A stretch of DNA of 45,538 nucleotides from Pseudoalteromonas shioyasakiensis. GTDB taxonomy: Bacteria; Pseudomonadota; Gammaproteobacteria; Enterobacterales; Alteromonadaceae. The notes under the pieces were generated by a model. It was not told where the DNA came from, made no database searches, and saw only the letters and a program-made list of their open reading frames with translations. Shown here one piece after another: positions 18,170 through 27,134 of this stretch. A program made the translations under genes and the position numbers. Where the stretch lies: NCBI RefSeq assembly GCF_022398475.1, contig NZ_JAKEVM010000019.1, positions 1-45,538 of the forward strand. The letters run 5' to 3'. The first letter of the stretch is position 1; every line of letters begins with the position of its first letter.

Positions 18170-18198
18170 TTGCATACGTATTCATCACACAATATTTA
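18170..18198 (+). promoter_or_regulatory. TonB receptor/pullulanase promoter with LacI-type operator (18171-18184)
   Basis: TGCATACGTATTCA is identical to the site before the GH97 gene. It overlaps a candidate -35 TTGCAT (18170-18175) spaced 17 bases from TATTTA (18193-18198). A repressor bound here would block polymerase. Promoter elements are a by-eye guess; the repeated palindrome is directly seen. Confidence 0.7.
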
Positions 18199-18285
18199 CC
18201 TTTTGGTTACACTTTATTGGTTGTTTTTTGACAACAACAATAACCACAAATACAACACCTCCAACGACAACAGGGTGGAAATCCA

Positions 18286-21180
18286 ATGGGGAAATTCAAG
18301 CTAAGTGCGCTTATGCTGGCTTTAGTGGCTGCAAATAGTGCAATAGCGGCGACGGAAGAAGAACGCACATCAGCAAAGGAAATCGATCCTGAGCTAGAAG
18401 TAATCGAAGTGCGCGGCTTTAGTCGCAGCTTAATTCAATCATTAAATCAAAAACGCTTTAGCGACACTGTCTCTGAGCAACTATCAGCTGATGACTTAGG
18501 GGCATTACCTGATGTGTCTATGGCTGATGCATTAACACGTCTACCGGGGATCTCGGCGGTACGTACCGGTGGCCAAGCTGCCGAAATCAACATACGCGGT
18601 TTATCTGGTGGATTTGTTTTTTCGACATTAAATGGTCGAGAGCAAGTATCTACTAGTGGTAGTCGCAGTATTGAGTTTGACCAATACCCGTCAGAGTTAA
18701 TCAGTTCCGCGGCGGTCTACAAGTCGCCTAAGGCCTCACTTATTGAAGGGGGCGTAGCAGGTACGGTAGAGCTACAAACAGCCAGCCCATTGGATAATGA
18801 CCAGCAACACAAATTTACTGCGAATGTGCGTGGTATGTATAACGACCGTGCTTCAGAGGTATTTGATGCCACGGAGTATGGCGACCGTATTAGCTTTTCT
18901 TACCAAGGCAAGTTTCTTGACGATACGCTAGGTGTCGCAGTGGGTTACGCGCGCTTATTCCAACCAAGTGTGGCGACTCAGTTTATCGGTTTAGCATATA
19001 ACGGTAATAAAGATGTTGATGGGCTAGCAAATGATACCGATGGCCCTGCAGATAACCCTGCTAATGAATACATCAGTGAAGGGTTTGAGCTTCAGCACTT
19101 AGGTGGTGAAGAAACCCGTAATGGTTATTTAACCTCAATTGAATGGGTGCCAACCGATAACTTTAAACTAAAAGGTGATGCGTTTTTATCACGTTTTGAT
19201 AGCGAATCATTTGCCCGTGGTTTTCGGGTTAAGTTTGGTGGTCCGTCTGCGGTGTATGCTAACCCTGTGCTTGACGGTAATGCGGTGATTGGTGGTGCAA
19301 TTAACCGCACATCAAATAGCTTTACCCGTGTTGAAATCGTTAATGATGATAACCAAGACTTTGATGAAGTAGACAGCTATGGCATTAATGCCGATTGGCA
19401 AGTTACTGAGCGTTTAAACGTCAATGCTGACGTGTCGCTATCACGTGCGAAAAGTAATTTCCGCAATGGTTTACTGTGGGCATTGGTAGCAGAAGATGCC
19501 ACCGTTGAGAACCCTGTGTTCGATACCAATGTATCGCTTAACTATCAATTGAACGGCTTAAACTTGCCTGATGTAGGTTTTAACCAAGCCGACGCATTTA
19601 GCGATATTGACCGAGTTATGGTCAGTAAATACGGTATTTACCCGTATGAAAATGAAGATGAAGTAAAAGCATTTCGACTCGATTTTAAGTATGAGTTAGA
19701 GAATAACTGGTTTAGCTCAATTGAATTTGGCGCTCGTTATTCAGACCGTGAGTACAGCAATAATCGCTCTGTATTTGAATACGGTAACGATGGTGCATTC
19801 TCCTCGACTCAACCACCGCTTCGTCTTACTGATGACATGACTACAGTAGTCGATTGGCAAGGTGAGTTTAGTTATTTCCCATCATATTTAGCGATCGATT
19901 TAGATAAAGCACTCAACGCATGGTTTCCTGATGGAACTCCGCAGCCAGTACAGACCTGGGGTAACGCCGATGGTGTTGTGGATTTAGATGGTGATGGTGA
20001 GCCAGATGCGCAAGGCTATACCACTAACTACTCATGGACCATGTTACAAAGTGGCTCAGTCTATGAAGAAGTAGTGTCAGCCTATCTTATGCTTAACATT
20101 GATACTGAAATTGGCACTCTACCCGTTACAGGTAATATTGGTATTCGCCGAGTAGATACCGATCAGTCTGCGACGGTACTCGAAAACGTCGGTGGCGATC
20201 CGCAGCTAGGAGCGCAATATATTGTTGATGACAATGGCATTGTTAACGACCTTTATGCGCCAAGCGTGTTAGGCATTAAATACACAGACTACCTGCCTTC
20301 ATTAAATCTGAACTTTAAAGTGAGTGACGCGACACAAATTCGTTTTGCTGCGGCAAAAGTGATGGCGCGCGCTCCGATTAACCGTTTAGCGGGTGATGCC
20401 AGTGCATCGGTTAACAATGACGGCGAAATTAACGGTTCAAGTACTAATAACCCATTCTTAAAACCTTTCTATGCTGATCAATACGATATCTCGTACGAGC
20501 AATACTTTGAAGACACCGATGGTGCACTGGTTGTTGCTGCGTTTTATAAGAATATCGACTCATTCATAGATACGGTAGCCATCGAGAACTTTGACTTTAA
20601 GGGTAATGGTTTTAACGTACCAGAATACATTGTTGACCCTGTCAGCGGTGAGCAAATCGAAACCACAAATGGGGTGTACACAACTGCGGTTAACAATGCC
20701 AAAGGCGGTTATATTCGTGGTATTGAGCTTGCCTATACGCAAGTTTTCTCTTTCTTACCCTCGCCGTTTGAAGGTTTAGGTATTAACGCCAGTTACTCGT
20801 ATACCGAGAGTGAGGTGCAATCTATTACCGATTTAGGTGGTGATTCTGTGTCGCAAGACTTGCCTGGCCTTTCAAACAATGTCTTTAACGGCACACTTTT
20901 TTACAGCTATGAAAACTTTGAAACACGTTTGAATGTGCGTTATCGCGATGATTTCGTTTCAGAGCAAGTTGCTGTCAATGAGCAAGTGGTGAATTTTGAT
21001 GCAGAAACGGTTGTCGATTTCCAAACGTCGTATCAGTTCACAGATTCATTCGGCATGTTATTACAAGTGAATAACTTAACCGATGAACCAACACAAAGCT
21101 ACTTTGGAACAACCAGTAAAACAGGCACCACGCAATTTTTTGGTCGTCAGTTTTATCTAGGTTTTACCTATAACCATTGA
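18286..21180 (+). CDS. TonB-dependent receptor, probably for maltodextrins
   Basis: This 964-aa outer-membrane importer has a signal peptide ending NSAIA (about 1-22), a TonB-box-like segment LEVIEVRGF (about 37-45), and a plug with LPDVSMADALTRLPGISAVR, INIRGLSGGF, LNGREQ, YPSELISSAAVYKSP and IEGGVAGTVEL. This is the large TonB receptor subfamily known from Xanthomonas and Caulobacter (TIGR01782 type). The barrel ends with FYLGFTYNH, so the last residue is His rather than the usual Phe. Its stop is 22 bases before the pullulanase start, and the promoter holds the shared operator. Import of pullulan or starch-derived maltodextrins is inferred from this context, not from the barrel sequence. 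Confidence 0.93.
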   Translation: MGKFKLSALMLALVAANSAIAATEEERTSAKEIDPELEVIEVRGFSRSLIQSLNQKRFSDTVSEQLSADDLGALPDVSMADALTRLPGISAVRTGGQAAEINIRGLSGGFVFSTLNGREQVSTSGSRSIEFDQYPSELISSAAVYKSPKASLIEGGVAGTVELQTASPLDNDQQHKFTANVRGMYNDRASEVFDATEYGDRISFSYQGKFLDDTLGVAVGYARLFQPSVATQFIGLAYNGNKDVDGLANDTDGPADNPANEYISEGFELQHLGGEETRNGYLTSIEWVPTDNFKLKGDAFLSRFDSESFARGFRVKFGGPSAVYANPVLDGNAVIGGAINRTSNSFTRVEIVNDDNQDFDEVDSYGINADWQVTERLNVNADVSLSRAKSNFRNGLLWALVAEDATVENPVFDTNVSLNYQLNGLNLPDVGFNQADAFSDIDRVMVSKYGIYPYENEDEVKAFRLDFKYELENNWFSSIEFGARYSDREYSNNRSVFEYGNDGAFSSTQPPLRLTDDMTTVVDWQGEFSYFPSYLAIDLDKALNAWFPDGTPQPVQTWGNADGVVDLDGDGEPDAQGYTTNYSWTMLQSGSVYEEVVSAYLMLNIDTEIGTLPVTGNIGIRRVDTDQSATVLENVGGDPQLGAQYIVDDNGIVNDLYAPSVLGIKYTDYLPSLNLNFKVSDATQIRFAAAKVMARAPINRLAGDASASVNNDGEINGSSTNNPFLKPFYADQYDISYEQYFEDTDGALVVAAFYKNIDSFIDTVAIENFDFKGNGFNVPEYIVDPVSGEQIETTNGVYTTAVNNAKGGYIRGIELAYTQVFSFLPSPFEGLGINASYSYTESEVQSITDLGGDSVSQDLPGLSNNVFNGTLFYSYENFETRLNVRYRDDFVSEQVAVNEQVVNFDAETVVDFQTSYQFTDSFGMLLQVNNLTDEPTQSYFGTTSKTGTTQFFGRQFYLGFTYNH

Positions 21181-21202
21181 TCAGTAAGTTGGAGATAATA
21201 AT

Positions 21203-24200
21203 ATGAAAATAATAGCTAATTTTAGCCGCTTACTGATTGCATGTAGCATGGTATTGCTAACTGCATGTGGTGGTGGCGCTAGTAACGATATAGATTCTGG
21301 GCAAGTTTTATTGACCTGTAGTGTCCCGCAAGTTCCCAATGAAGCGGGGACTGAGTGTGTTGATCCACCACCGATTAGTTGTCCGGCACCAACGGTACCC
21401 GATGAGAATAATGAAAGCTGCGTGGTAGGCGCTGATCCCACTTTGCCTGATCCTGTGGTTTTCCCTGCAGATGACGAAGCCATCTTATTCTATAACCGCA
21501 CCAGTGATGATGCCTACGAAGGTTATCGATTACACTCATGGAATAACGATGACTGTGATGCGTACGCAGCGCCGTTTGATGCCACTGATTGGGCCAATGG
21601 GCATGAATACGATGGTATTGATCCTAACTATGGCGCGTACTGGATTGTAAAACTAAAAGAAGGTTACAACGAGTGTGCTAACTTCATCGTGCATATTGGT
21701 ACCGAAGGGTCTGGCAAAGCGTTTGGTGATGTTGATTTAAAAATGCCATTGATGCAGGACGATGAAAAGTTCCAACGAATGAACTTTACTATTCATGGTG
21801 AACCATCAGTATTTGAATATCCAATAGTTAGCTTAGGTGAGCGCCCGGTGAGTATTTCTGGTGCTTCAGCGCATTGGATTGATTTGTCTACTGTGATTTA
21901 CCAGCCAAGTAATGAGCTGACAAGCATTATTAAATTACACTCATCAAACAGTGCTGATTTAGCTGTCGATGAAGATACCGGTGAGTTAAATGGTCAAGTG
22001 GTTGAGCTTACATCGACATCTTTAAGCGATGAACAAATCGCTAAAGTGCCGCACCTTGCTGGATGGAATGCATACCAAGGTAACTGGGATGCAGCCGCTG
22101 CAAAAGAGCTTATTAAACAACAACTGGTTGTGGCAGGCTATGATGCTGATGGCAAGCTAACAGAAGCCACTTATGTGCAAGCCGCTAAAGCCCTCGATGA
22201 CTTATACACTAGTGGCGAAAGTGATGCTAATGAAGCACAACTAGGTGTGCATTACGCCAATAATGGCATTGATGTGTCGGTATGGGCGCCGACTGCAAGC
22301 AATATGAAATTAGCGCTGTATGATGCTAATAAAACAGAGCTTGAACAACTTGCTATGACCTTTGATAGCACAACGGGTATTTGGTCTAGCAATGTCGATA
22401 TAAGTCATGATCGCCATTACTACCGCTTTATATTTGATGTTTATCATCCTGCGACTAAGCAAATTGAAAGCTTATGGAGCACAGATCCTTATTCATTAAA
22501 CGTTTCAACCAATGGTCTATATAGCCAACTGATCAACCTTGATGATGAAGATACTAAACCAACTGGCTGGGATGAGCGTATGGTGCCAACGGTTGATTAC
22601 CCAGAGCAAGCGGTTATTTACGAAGGTCATGTGCGTGATTTTAGTGTACGGGATGAAACCGTTAGTGAAGCAAACCGTGGTAAGTATCTTGCGTTTACTG
22701 AGCTTGATAGCGCACCAATGCAACACCTCAAAAAGCTGGCAGATAATGGCTTAACTCATTTTCATTTACTACCACTGACAGATATTGGCACCATTGATGA
22801 AGATGCCAGTCAGCGTGTTGATATTACTGCAACCTTAGGTGATTTATGTAGCCGCATTGACGATGATGCCGATGCATGTAAAACCGAAGATAAGAGTGCA
22901 TTAATAGTTGATTTAATGGCGTCATACCTACCTGGTTCTGATGATGCTCAAGCACTTGCTAATGCAATGCGTGGTGTTGATAGCTTTAACTGGGGTTATG
23001 ATCCGCATCATTTTATTGCACCTGAAGGCTCTTACGCTTCATCGCCTGAAGGTATTGCACGAGTCAAAGAGACGCGTGCGATGATCCAGTCTTTACAAGA
23101 AATAGGTTTACGTGTCGTGCTTGATGTTGTTTACAACCACACGACCTCATCAGGTGTTTGGGATAAATCAGTGTTCGATAAACTCGTTCCGGGTTATTAC
23201 CACAGATACAACGAAACCTCTGGTGATATCGAGCGTTCAACCTGCTGTGAAAATACCGCTACTGAACATGTCATGATGGATAAGTTCGTTACTGACTCTA
23301 TGGTGATATTAGCCCGCGACTTTGGTTACGATAGCTTCCGCTTTGATGTGATGGGGCATATGCCAAAAGCCTCAATTATGGCAGCGCTTAGCGCAGTGCA
23401 AGCAGTTGATCCTGATACCTACTTCTACGGTGAAGGATGGAACTTTGATGAAGTCGCAGATAACCGTTTATTTGTGCAAGCTAAACAAATGGATATGGCT
23501 GGCACAGAAGTAGGTACCTTTAATGACCGTATTCGTGAAGCAATTCGTGGTGGTGCATTCTTTAGCAATAATGCCACAGATGGCAATTTATCTGAGCAAG
23601 ATACGTTGCGTTTATCACTGGCAGGTAACTTACAAAACTACATTCTTAAAGACTTCAAAGGTAATTCAGCAAAAGGCAGCAGCTTTAGTTGGGGTGGTCA
23701 GCCAGCAGCTTATGCCCTTGACCCAGCTGATAGCATTAACTATGTCTCTAAGCATGATAACGAAACACTATGGGATCAGCTGCAATATAAGCATGGTACT
23801 AACTTAAGTATTGAAGAGCGTGTGCGTGTTCACAATATGGCTTTAGCTATGCCGCTGATGAGCCAAGGTATTCCATTTATGCAAATGGGTGCTGATATGC
23901 TGCGTTCTAAATCAATGGATCGTAACAGCTATGATTCTGGTGATTGGTTCAACTTTGTTGATTTCAGTATGGATACCAATAACTGGAATGTAGGCCTACC
24001 TCCTGCGCAAGATAACCAAGCGAAGTGGGGCGAAATTGCACCTATTTCAGCAAATCCTAACGCACAAGCGATGGCAAGCGATATTGAGTACGCAAGTAAT
24101 GTATTTACTGAATTCTTAGCAATTCGTAGTGCCAGCCCACTATTTAGTTTAACCACAGAGCAAGACATTTTAGACCGCGTTGGCTTCCACAATATTGGTA

Positions 24201-25519
24201 AGCGTCAACAGCAAGGCTTAGTCGTGATGAGTATCGATGATGGTATTGGTTTGACTGACCTAGATAGCCAATACGATGCCATTGTCGTGGTGATGAACGG
24301 TACGGAGCAAAGCTTATCGCATACAGTATCAACGGCTGCGGGTTTTGAGCTTCACCCTGTTTTAAAAGCGAGTGTTGACTCAAGTATGTCAGCAGCAAGT
24401 TTTATGGCTGGTGAAGGCGAAGGTACCTTTAATGTTCCGCCTTATACTGTAGCTGTGTTTGTGAAACCACAAGGTGATGCACAAGGTGAAGGCTTAAGTG
24501 CCGATGCGACTGTGGGTGCGCCAGATATTGTGCCATTTGGTAGCACAACAGTTTATGTTCGTGGCTCGTTAAATGACTGGGGTACGGCAAATAGCTTTGA
24601 ATATGTGGGTAATGGCGAGTACAAAATTGCGATTCCTCTAACAGCAGGTAGCTATGAATTTAAAGTGGCTTCTGAAGATTGGTCTACTGTTGATTTTGGT
24701 GCGCTTTCTGCCGATGTTGCTGAGGTGATCGAAGGTGAAGATGAGCCATTGACACGCAGTGGTGCCAATATGACCTTTACGGCGGCAATGGATGCTGTTT
24801 ATGTGTTCTCATTCGATGCCACAGACACCGATAACCCAGTGCTTAACGTCTACAACGAAGAGCCATTTGTTGGCACGCCAATTTATGTGCGCGGTGACTT
24901 CAATAGTTGGGATACCAGTGATGAATTAATGTACCAAGGCAAAGGTGTTTATACTTTCACTAAACAATTAACTACAGGTAGTTATAGCTTTAAGTTTGCT
25001 TCAAGTGATTGGAATACCGTCGATTATGGCTCAGGTGAAAGTAGCGCAGCAGTAACTGTAGGTACAGAAAAATTACTCGCAGTAAAAGGTTCAAACATGA
25101 CCATTGATATTGCCAGCGATGGTCAATATCAGTTTGTGTTTGATGCTAGTAACCTTGAAGAGCCACTCATGACCGTATTTAATGCAGAAATGTTTGGTGA
25201 CACTCAAGTCTATTTGCGAGGCAGCATGAATAATTGGGATCCAGTGGATCCGTTAATTTATACTGGCGATGCTTTATATAGTACGACACTGGCACTTGAA
25301 GTGGGAGAATATGGATTCAAAGTCGCTTCAAGTGACTGGAACACCATAAATTATGGCGGTAGTGGTGATTCACCCATCGCTATTATTGGTGAAGCGACCT
25401 TATTAGAAGCCGTTGGGGGTGATATCACCTTGAGTATTGCAGCTGCTGGCGATTATCGTTTTACAGTGCAAGGACCTGATCTGAGTAAACTAACAGTGAC
25501 GGTTGAAGCAGTGGAATAG
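21203..25519 (+). CDS. pulA: Lipoprotein pullulanase (GH13, PulA type) with three C-terminal repeat modules
   Basis: This 1438-aa surface or periplasmic lipoprotein cleaves alpha-1,6 branches of pullulan and starch. The lipobox is LLTAC (Cys22). A short linker holds two Cys-bounded motifs (about 39-73). Then come a CBM41/PUD-like module (about 92-235, RLHSWNNDDC), a CBM48-like module (about 345-440) and the GH13 barrel. Catalytic segments are DVVYNH (641-646), FRFDVMGHMPK (nucleophile D715), FYGEGWNFDE (acid/base E744) and KHDNETLWD (D852). The CCENTATEH and YDSGDWFN segments match the Klebsiella PulA subgroup (GH13_13). The last ~325 residues are three tandem ~105-aa beta modules not usual for that group. 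TTGGAGA precedes ATG 21203. It is in an operon with the TonB receptor. Confidence 0.95.
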   Translation: MKIIANFSRLLIACSMVLLTACGGGASNDIDSGQVLLTCSVPQVPNEAGTECVDPPPISCPAPTVPDENNESCVVGADPTLPDPVVFPADDEAILFYNRTSDDAYEGYRLHSWNNDDCDAYAAPFDATDWANGHEYDGIDPNYGAYWIVKLKEGYNECANFIVHIGTEGSGKAFGDVDLKMPLMQDDEKFQRMNFTIHGEPSVFEYPIVSLGERPVSISGASAHWIDLSTVIYQPSNELTSIIKLHSSNSADLAVDEDTGELNGQVVELTSTSLSDEQIAKVPHLAGWNAYQGNWDAAAAKELIKQQLVVAGYDADGKLTEATYVQAAKALDDLYTSGESDANEAQLGVHYANNGIDVSVWAPTASNMKLALYDANKTELEQLAMTFDSTTGIWSSNVDISHDRHYYRFIFDVYHPATKQIESLWSTDPYSLNVSTNGLYSQLINLDDEDTKPTGWDERMVPTVDYPEQAVIYEGHVRDFSVRDETVSEANRGKYLAFTELDSAPMQHLKKLADNGLTHFHLLPLTDIGTIDEDASQRVDITATLGDLCSRIDDDADACKTEDKSALIVDLMASYLPGSDDAQALANAMRGVDSFNWGYDPHHFIAPEGSYASSPEGIARVKETRAMIQSLQEIGLRVVLDVVYNHTTSSGVWDKSVFDKLVPGYYHRYNETSGDIERSTCCENTATEHVMMDKFVTDSMVILARDFGYDSFRFDVMGHMPKASIMAALSAVQAVDPDTYFYGEGWNFDEVADNRLFVQAKQMDMAGTEVGTFNDRIREAIRGGAFFSNNATDGNLSEQDTLRLSLAGNLQNYILKDFKGNSAKGSSFSWGGQPAAYALDPADSINYVSKHDNETLWDQLQYKHGTNLSIEERVRVHNMALAMPLMSQGIPFMQMGADMLRSKSMDRNSYDSGDWFNFVDFSMDTNNWNVGLPPAQDNQAKWGEIAPISANPNAQAMASDIEYASNVFTEFLAIRSASPLFSLTTEQDILDRVGFHNIGKRQQQGLVVMSIDDGIGLTDLDSQYDAIVVVMNGTEQSLSHTVSTAAGFELHPVLKASVDSSMSAASFMAGEGEGTFNVPPYTVAVFVKPQGDAQGEGLSADATVGAPDIVPFGSTTVYVRGSLNDWGTANSFEYVGNGEYKIAIPLTAGSYEFKVASEDWSTVDFGALSADVAEVIEGEDEPLTRSGANMTFTAAMDAVYVFSFDATDTDNPVLNVYNEEPFVGTPIYVRGDFNSWDTSDELMYQGKGVYTFTKQLTTGSYSFKFASSDWNTVDYGSGESSAAVTVGTEKLLAVKGSNMTIDIASDGQYQFVFDASNLEEPLMTVFNAEMFGDTQVYLRGSMNNWDPVDPLIYTGDALYSTTLALEVGEYGFKVASSDWNTINYGGSGDSPIAIIGEATLLEAVGGDITLSIAAAGDYRFTVQGPDLSKLTVTVEAVE
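24545..25516 (+). repeat. Three tandem ~105-aa starch-binding-like modules in the pullulanase
   Basis: Modules start near 24545, 24875 and 25201. Each opens with a strand VYVRGSLNDW, IYVRGDFNSW or VYLRGSMNNW, then has a central FKVASxDW(S/N)T(V/I)(D/N)(F/Y)G block and ends in a terminal strand. Conserved Trp residues suit stacking on glucose rings. They are diverged at the DNA level, so the duplication is not recent. Confidence 0.8.
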
Positions 25520-25538
25520 CTTTCCCTGCAGTACCCTT

Positions 25539-25565
25539 AAGCCGGGCTTTTGCTCGGCTTTTTTT
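25539..25565 (+). terminator. Rho-independent terminator of the pullulanase operon
   Basis: Stem AAGCCGGGC / GCTCGGCTT (one G-T pair) with a TTTT loop is followed by a T run, 20 bases after the pullulanase stop. Confidence 0.85.
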
Positions 25566-25618
25566 GTATTTAATGAAAAGTTTGTATATTGTCATAACTC
25601 TCTATCAAGGAGCCTATG

Positions 25619-26161
25619 ATGACAGAAACCAGTTTAACGAGTGCTAGCTTTGATCCAAAAGTAAAACAATATTGGTTATTACTGGGTATTTTTACCTGTG
25701 TGATTAGTATGGTAGGGATCCCTTTCATTCCCATAGTTGCGTTAATAATCTGGCTGGTGGCAGGGCGTATTTTAGCGGCGATGTCAGCCACGTTGTTAAC
25801 GCGTAAGTTAGTGGTAAAACGCGGTGTCTTCTTTAAAGAAGAAAAATCGATCCCACTTGAAAAAATAACCGATGTGGCACTTAGCCAAGGTCCTTTAATG
25901 CGTCAATTTGGCCTTTATCGACTGAGTTTTGAAACGGCAGGTCAATCAGGACAAGGTGCATTGGTATCATTGCTCGGAGTGGTTGATGCTGAGAAGTTTC
26001 GCGAAGCAATCTTGAAACAAAAAGATGAAATGACTCAAAGCAGCAGTGCTAAGGTTGAACATCAACCTGAAGATACTCAGTTAGAACTGCTGCGCTCACT
26101 TACTTATAGCGTAAAAAACATTGAACAAATGTTAGTTACGCTATTAGATGAAAAGCGTTAA
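25619..26161 (+). CDS. Membrane protein with bacterial PH domain (YdbS/DUF304 type)
   Basis: This 180-aa protein has two adjacent membrane helices (about 20-58) followed by a bacterial PH domain: LTRKLVVKRGVFFKEEKSIP, LEKITDVALSQGPLMRQFGL and a YRLSFETAG strand (about 60-140). The tail is acidic and probably helical. Function in the family is unknown. AAGGAG at 25607-25612 lies only three bases before ATG 25616 but six before ATG 25619, so 25619 is the better start. Its stop overlaps the convergent rhodanese gene in TTAA. Confidence 0.85.
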   Translation: MTETSLTSASFDPKVKQYWLLLGIFTCVISMVGIPFIPIVALIIWLVAGRILAAMSATLLTRKLVVKRGVFFKEEKSIPLEKITDVALSQGPLMRQFGLYRLSFETAGQSGQGALVSLLGVVDAEKFREAILKQKDEMTQSSSAKVEHQPEDTQLELLRSLTYSVKNIEQMLVTLLDEKR

Positions 26162-26502
26162 AAAACCTGACAGATTTGCTCTGCATTACAGGTGATTACA
26201 GTGACATTTTCGTAGCCAACACGAGTCAGTGCTTCGGCACTTAGTGTGGCGCGGGCACTACTTGCACAGTGTAAGTAAATGGGTCTTGCAGGATCTTTTT
26301 CAATTTCCATTAATTTCATTTCAAGTACACCACGCGGGATATTAATTGCACCTGTTGCTGCTTTAGTTGCGTGCTCAGCAGGTTCTCGTACGTCTATTAA
26401 TAAACCGTGGTTTTCGCTTAATTCTTGTTTTGCTTGGTCAGCGCTAATGCGGCGCTGGTTTGGGGCAATAATTTTCATTAAGTCAGGAATTGGGGTCAGC
26501 AT
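26158..26502 (-). CDS. Rhodanese-like sulfurtransferase, soluble half of a split YgaP
   Basis: This 114-aa single rhodanese domain shows LLIDVREPAEHATKAATGAINIP-like structure (D38, R39) and the active loop HCASSAR with catalytic Cys79 and Arg84, followed by a helix. The family carries persulfide sulfur on this Cys. Start ATG 26502 is set by GGAGG six bases upstream; this ribosome site lies inside the end of the DUF2892 gene. Together the two genes match the two parts of E. coli YgaP (rhodanese plus membrane helices) as separate proteins, in reversed order. It diverges with DUF2892 from the ArsR regulator, suggesting sulfide or persulfide control. Confidence 0.9.
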   Translation of the reverse strand: MLTPIPDLMKIIAPNQRRISADQAKQELSENHGLLIDVREPAEHATKAATGAINIPRGVLEMKLMEIEKDPARPIYLHCASSARATLSAEALTRVGYENVTVITCNAEQICQVF

Positions 26503-26503
26503 A

Positions 26504-26692
26504 CTAATCCTCCATGCCAAGTTTGCGTAAAATGGTGATCATTGGGCACCACTTAGTGAATGCCGATTGAATTAAGTTTAGAGCAATAAATACCGTAAAC
26601 CAAATCCACAGCGGACTGTGAAACTGTTGTAGCAACAATGAAATACAGATCATTACACCAGCAATTAGGCGAAGCGCGTCATTTAGTTTCAT
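26504..26692 (-). CDS. DUF2892 small membrane protein (membrane half of a split YgaP)
   Basis: This 62-aa protein has two hydrophobic helices (about 8-24 and 28-44) with the DUF2892-type pattern: MKLNDALRLIAGVMI, then a Trp-rich turn, LNLIQSAFTKWCPM and ILRKLGMED. The KWCPM Cys (about residue 49) is typical of this family near a sulfur-handling partner. The stop TAG ends one base before the rhodanese ATG, so the two are coupled. GAGG lies upstream of ATG 26692. Confidence 0.88.
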   Translation of the reverse strand: MKLNDALRLIAGVMICISLLLQQFHSPLWIWFTVFIALNLIQSAFTKWCPMITILRKLGMED

Positions 26693-26743
26693 AATAAGAC
26701 CTCGATAACAGAGTGATGTATTTAATATATTAGATAACGCTAC

Positions 26744-26790
26744 ATTAGTAAATTCTAATATTAGACTTTTCTAATATATCAATCTATACT
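26744..26790 (+). promoter_or_regulatory. Two abutting ArsR operators (ATTAG-N6-CTAAT) and arsR promoter
   Basis: ATTAGTAAATTCTAAT (26744-26759) is followed with no gap by ATTAGACTTTTCTAAT (26760-26775). Both have identical outer arms. A further half-site ATATTAGA lies at 26727. A candidate promoter for the regulator, TAGACT-N17-TATACT (26762-26790), has its -35 inside the second palindrome. Sites are seen directly; binding by the adjacent ArsR protein is inferred. Confidence 0.72.
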
Positions 26791-26825
26791 TTAGCGGTAT
26801 TTTAAGAATATAGAGTAGTGTGATT

Positions 26826-27131
26826 ATGAACATCGATTTTGCGGCTATGGCCGACAATGTGGAACAAGCAGAGCAAATGCTAAAGATATTGGCGAATAAA
26901 AATCGTTTGATGATCTTATGTTCGCTGCAAGATGGTGAAATGAGCGTGAGCGAATTAAACGAAGCTGTGCCGTTGGCGCAGTCTGCATTATCGCAACACT
27001 TAGCGGCGCTGAGAAAAGCTCAGATTGTTGCTACTCGACGCGAAAGCCAAACTATTTATTACCGCGTGGTGGATGAAAATGTGGTATCAATTTTAGCGAC
27101 CCTACATGGCTTATTTTGCAAAGGTAATTAA
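26826..27131 (+). CDS. ArsR-family regulator, persulfide-sensor type (BigR/SqrR/YgaV-like)
   Basis: This 101-aa winged-helix repressor has the recognition region AQSALSQHLAALRKAQIVATRR (about 51-72, quoted in parts: SALSQHLAALRKA) and the wing SQTIYYRV. Two cysteines, C32 in MILCSLQDG and C98 in HGLFCKG, lie 66 residues apart, the spacing I recall for the reactive pair of SqrR (C41/C107) and BigR (C42/C108). There is no ArsR-type metal-binding CxC motif. ATG 26826 is preferred to GTG 26820. It is divergent from the split-YgaP genes and three bases upstream of an RND pump, so it likely controls both. Confidence 0.88.
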   Translation: MNIDFAAMADNVEQAEQMLKILANKNRLMILCSLQDGEMSVSELNEAVPLAQSALSQHLAALRKAQIVATRRESQTIYYRVVDENVVSILATLHGLFCKGN

Positions 27132-27134
27132 GCA

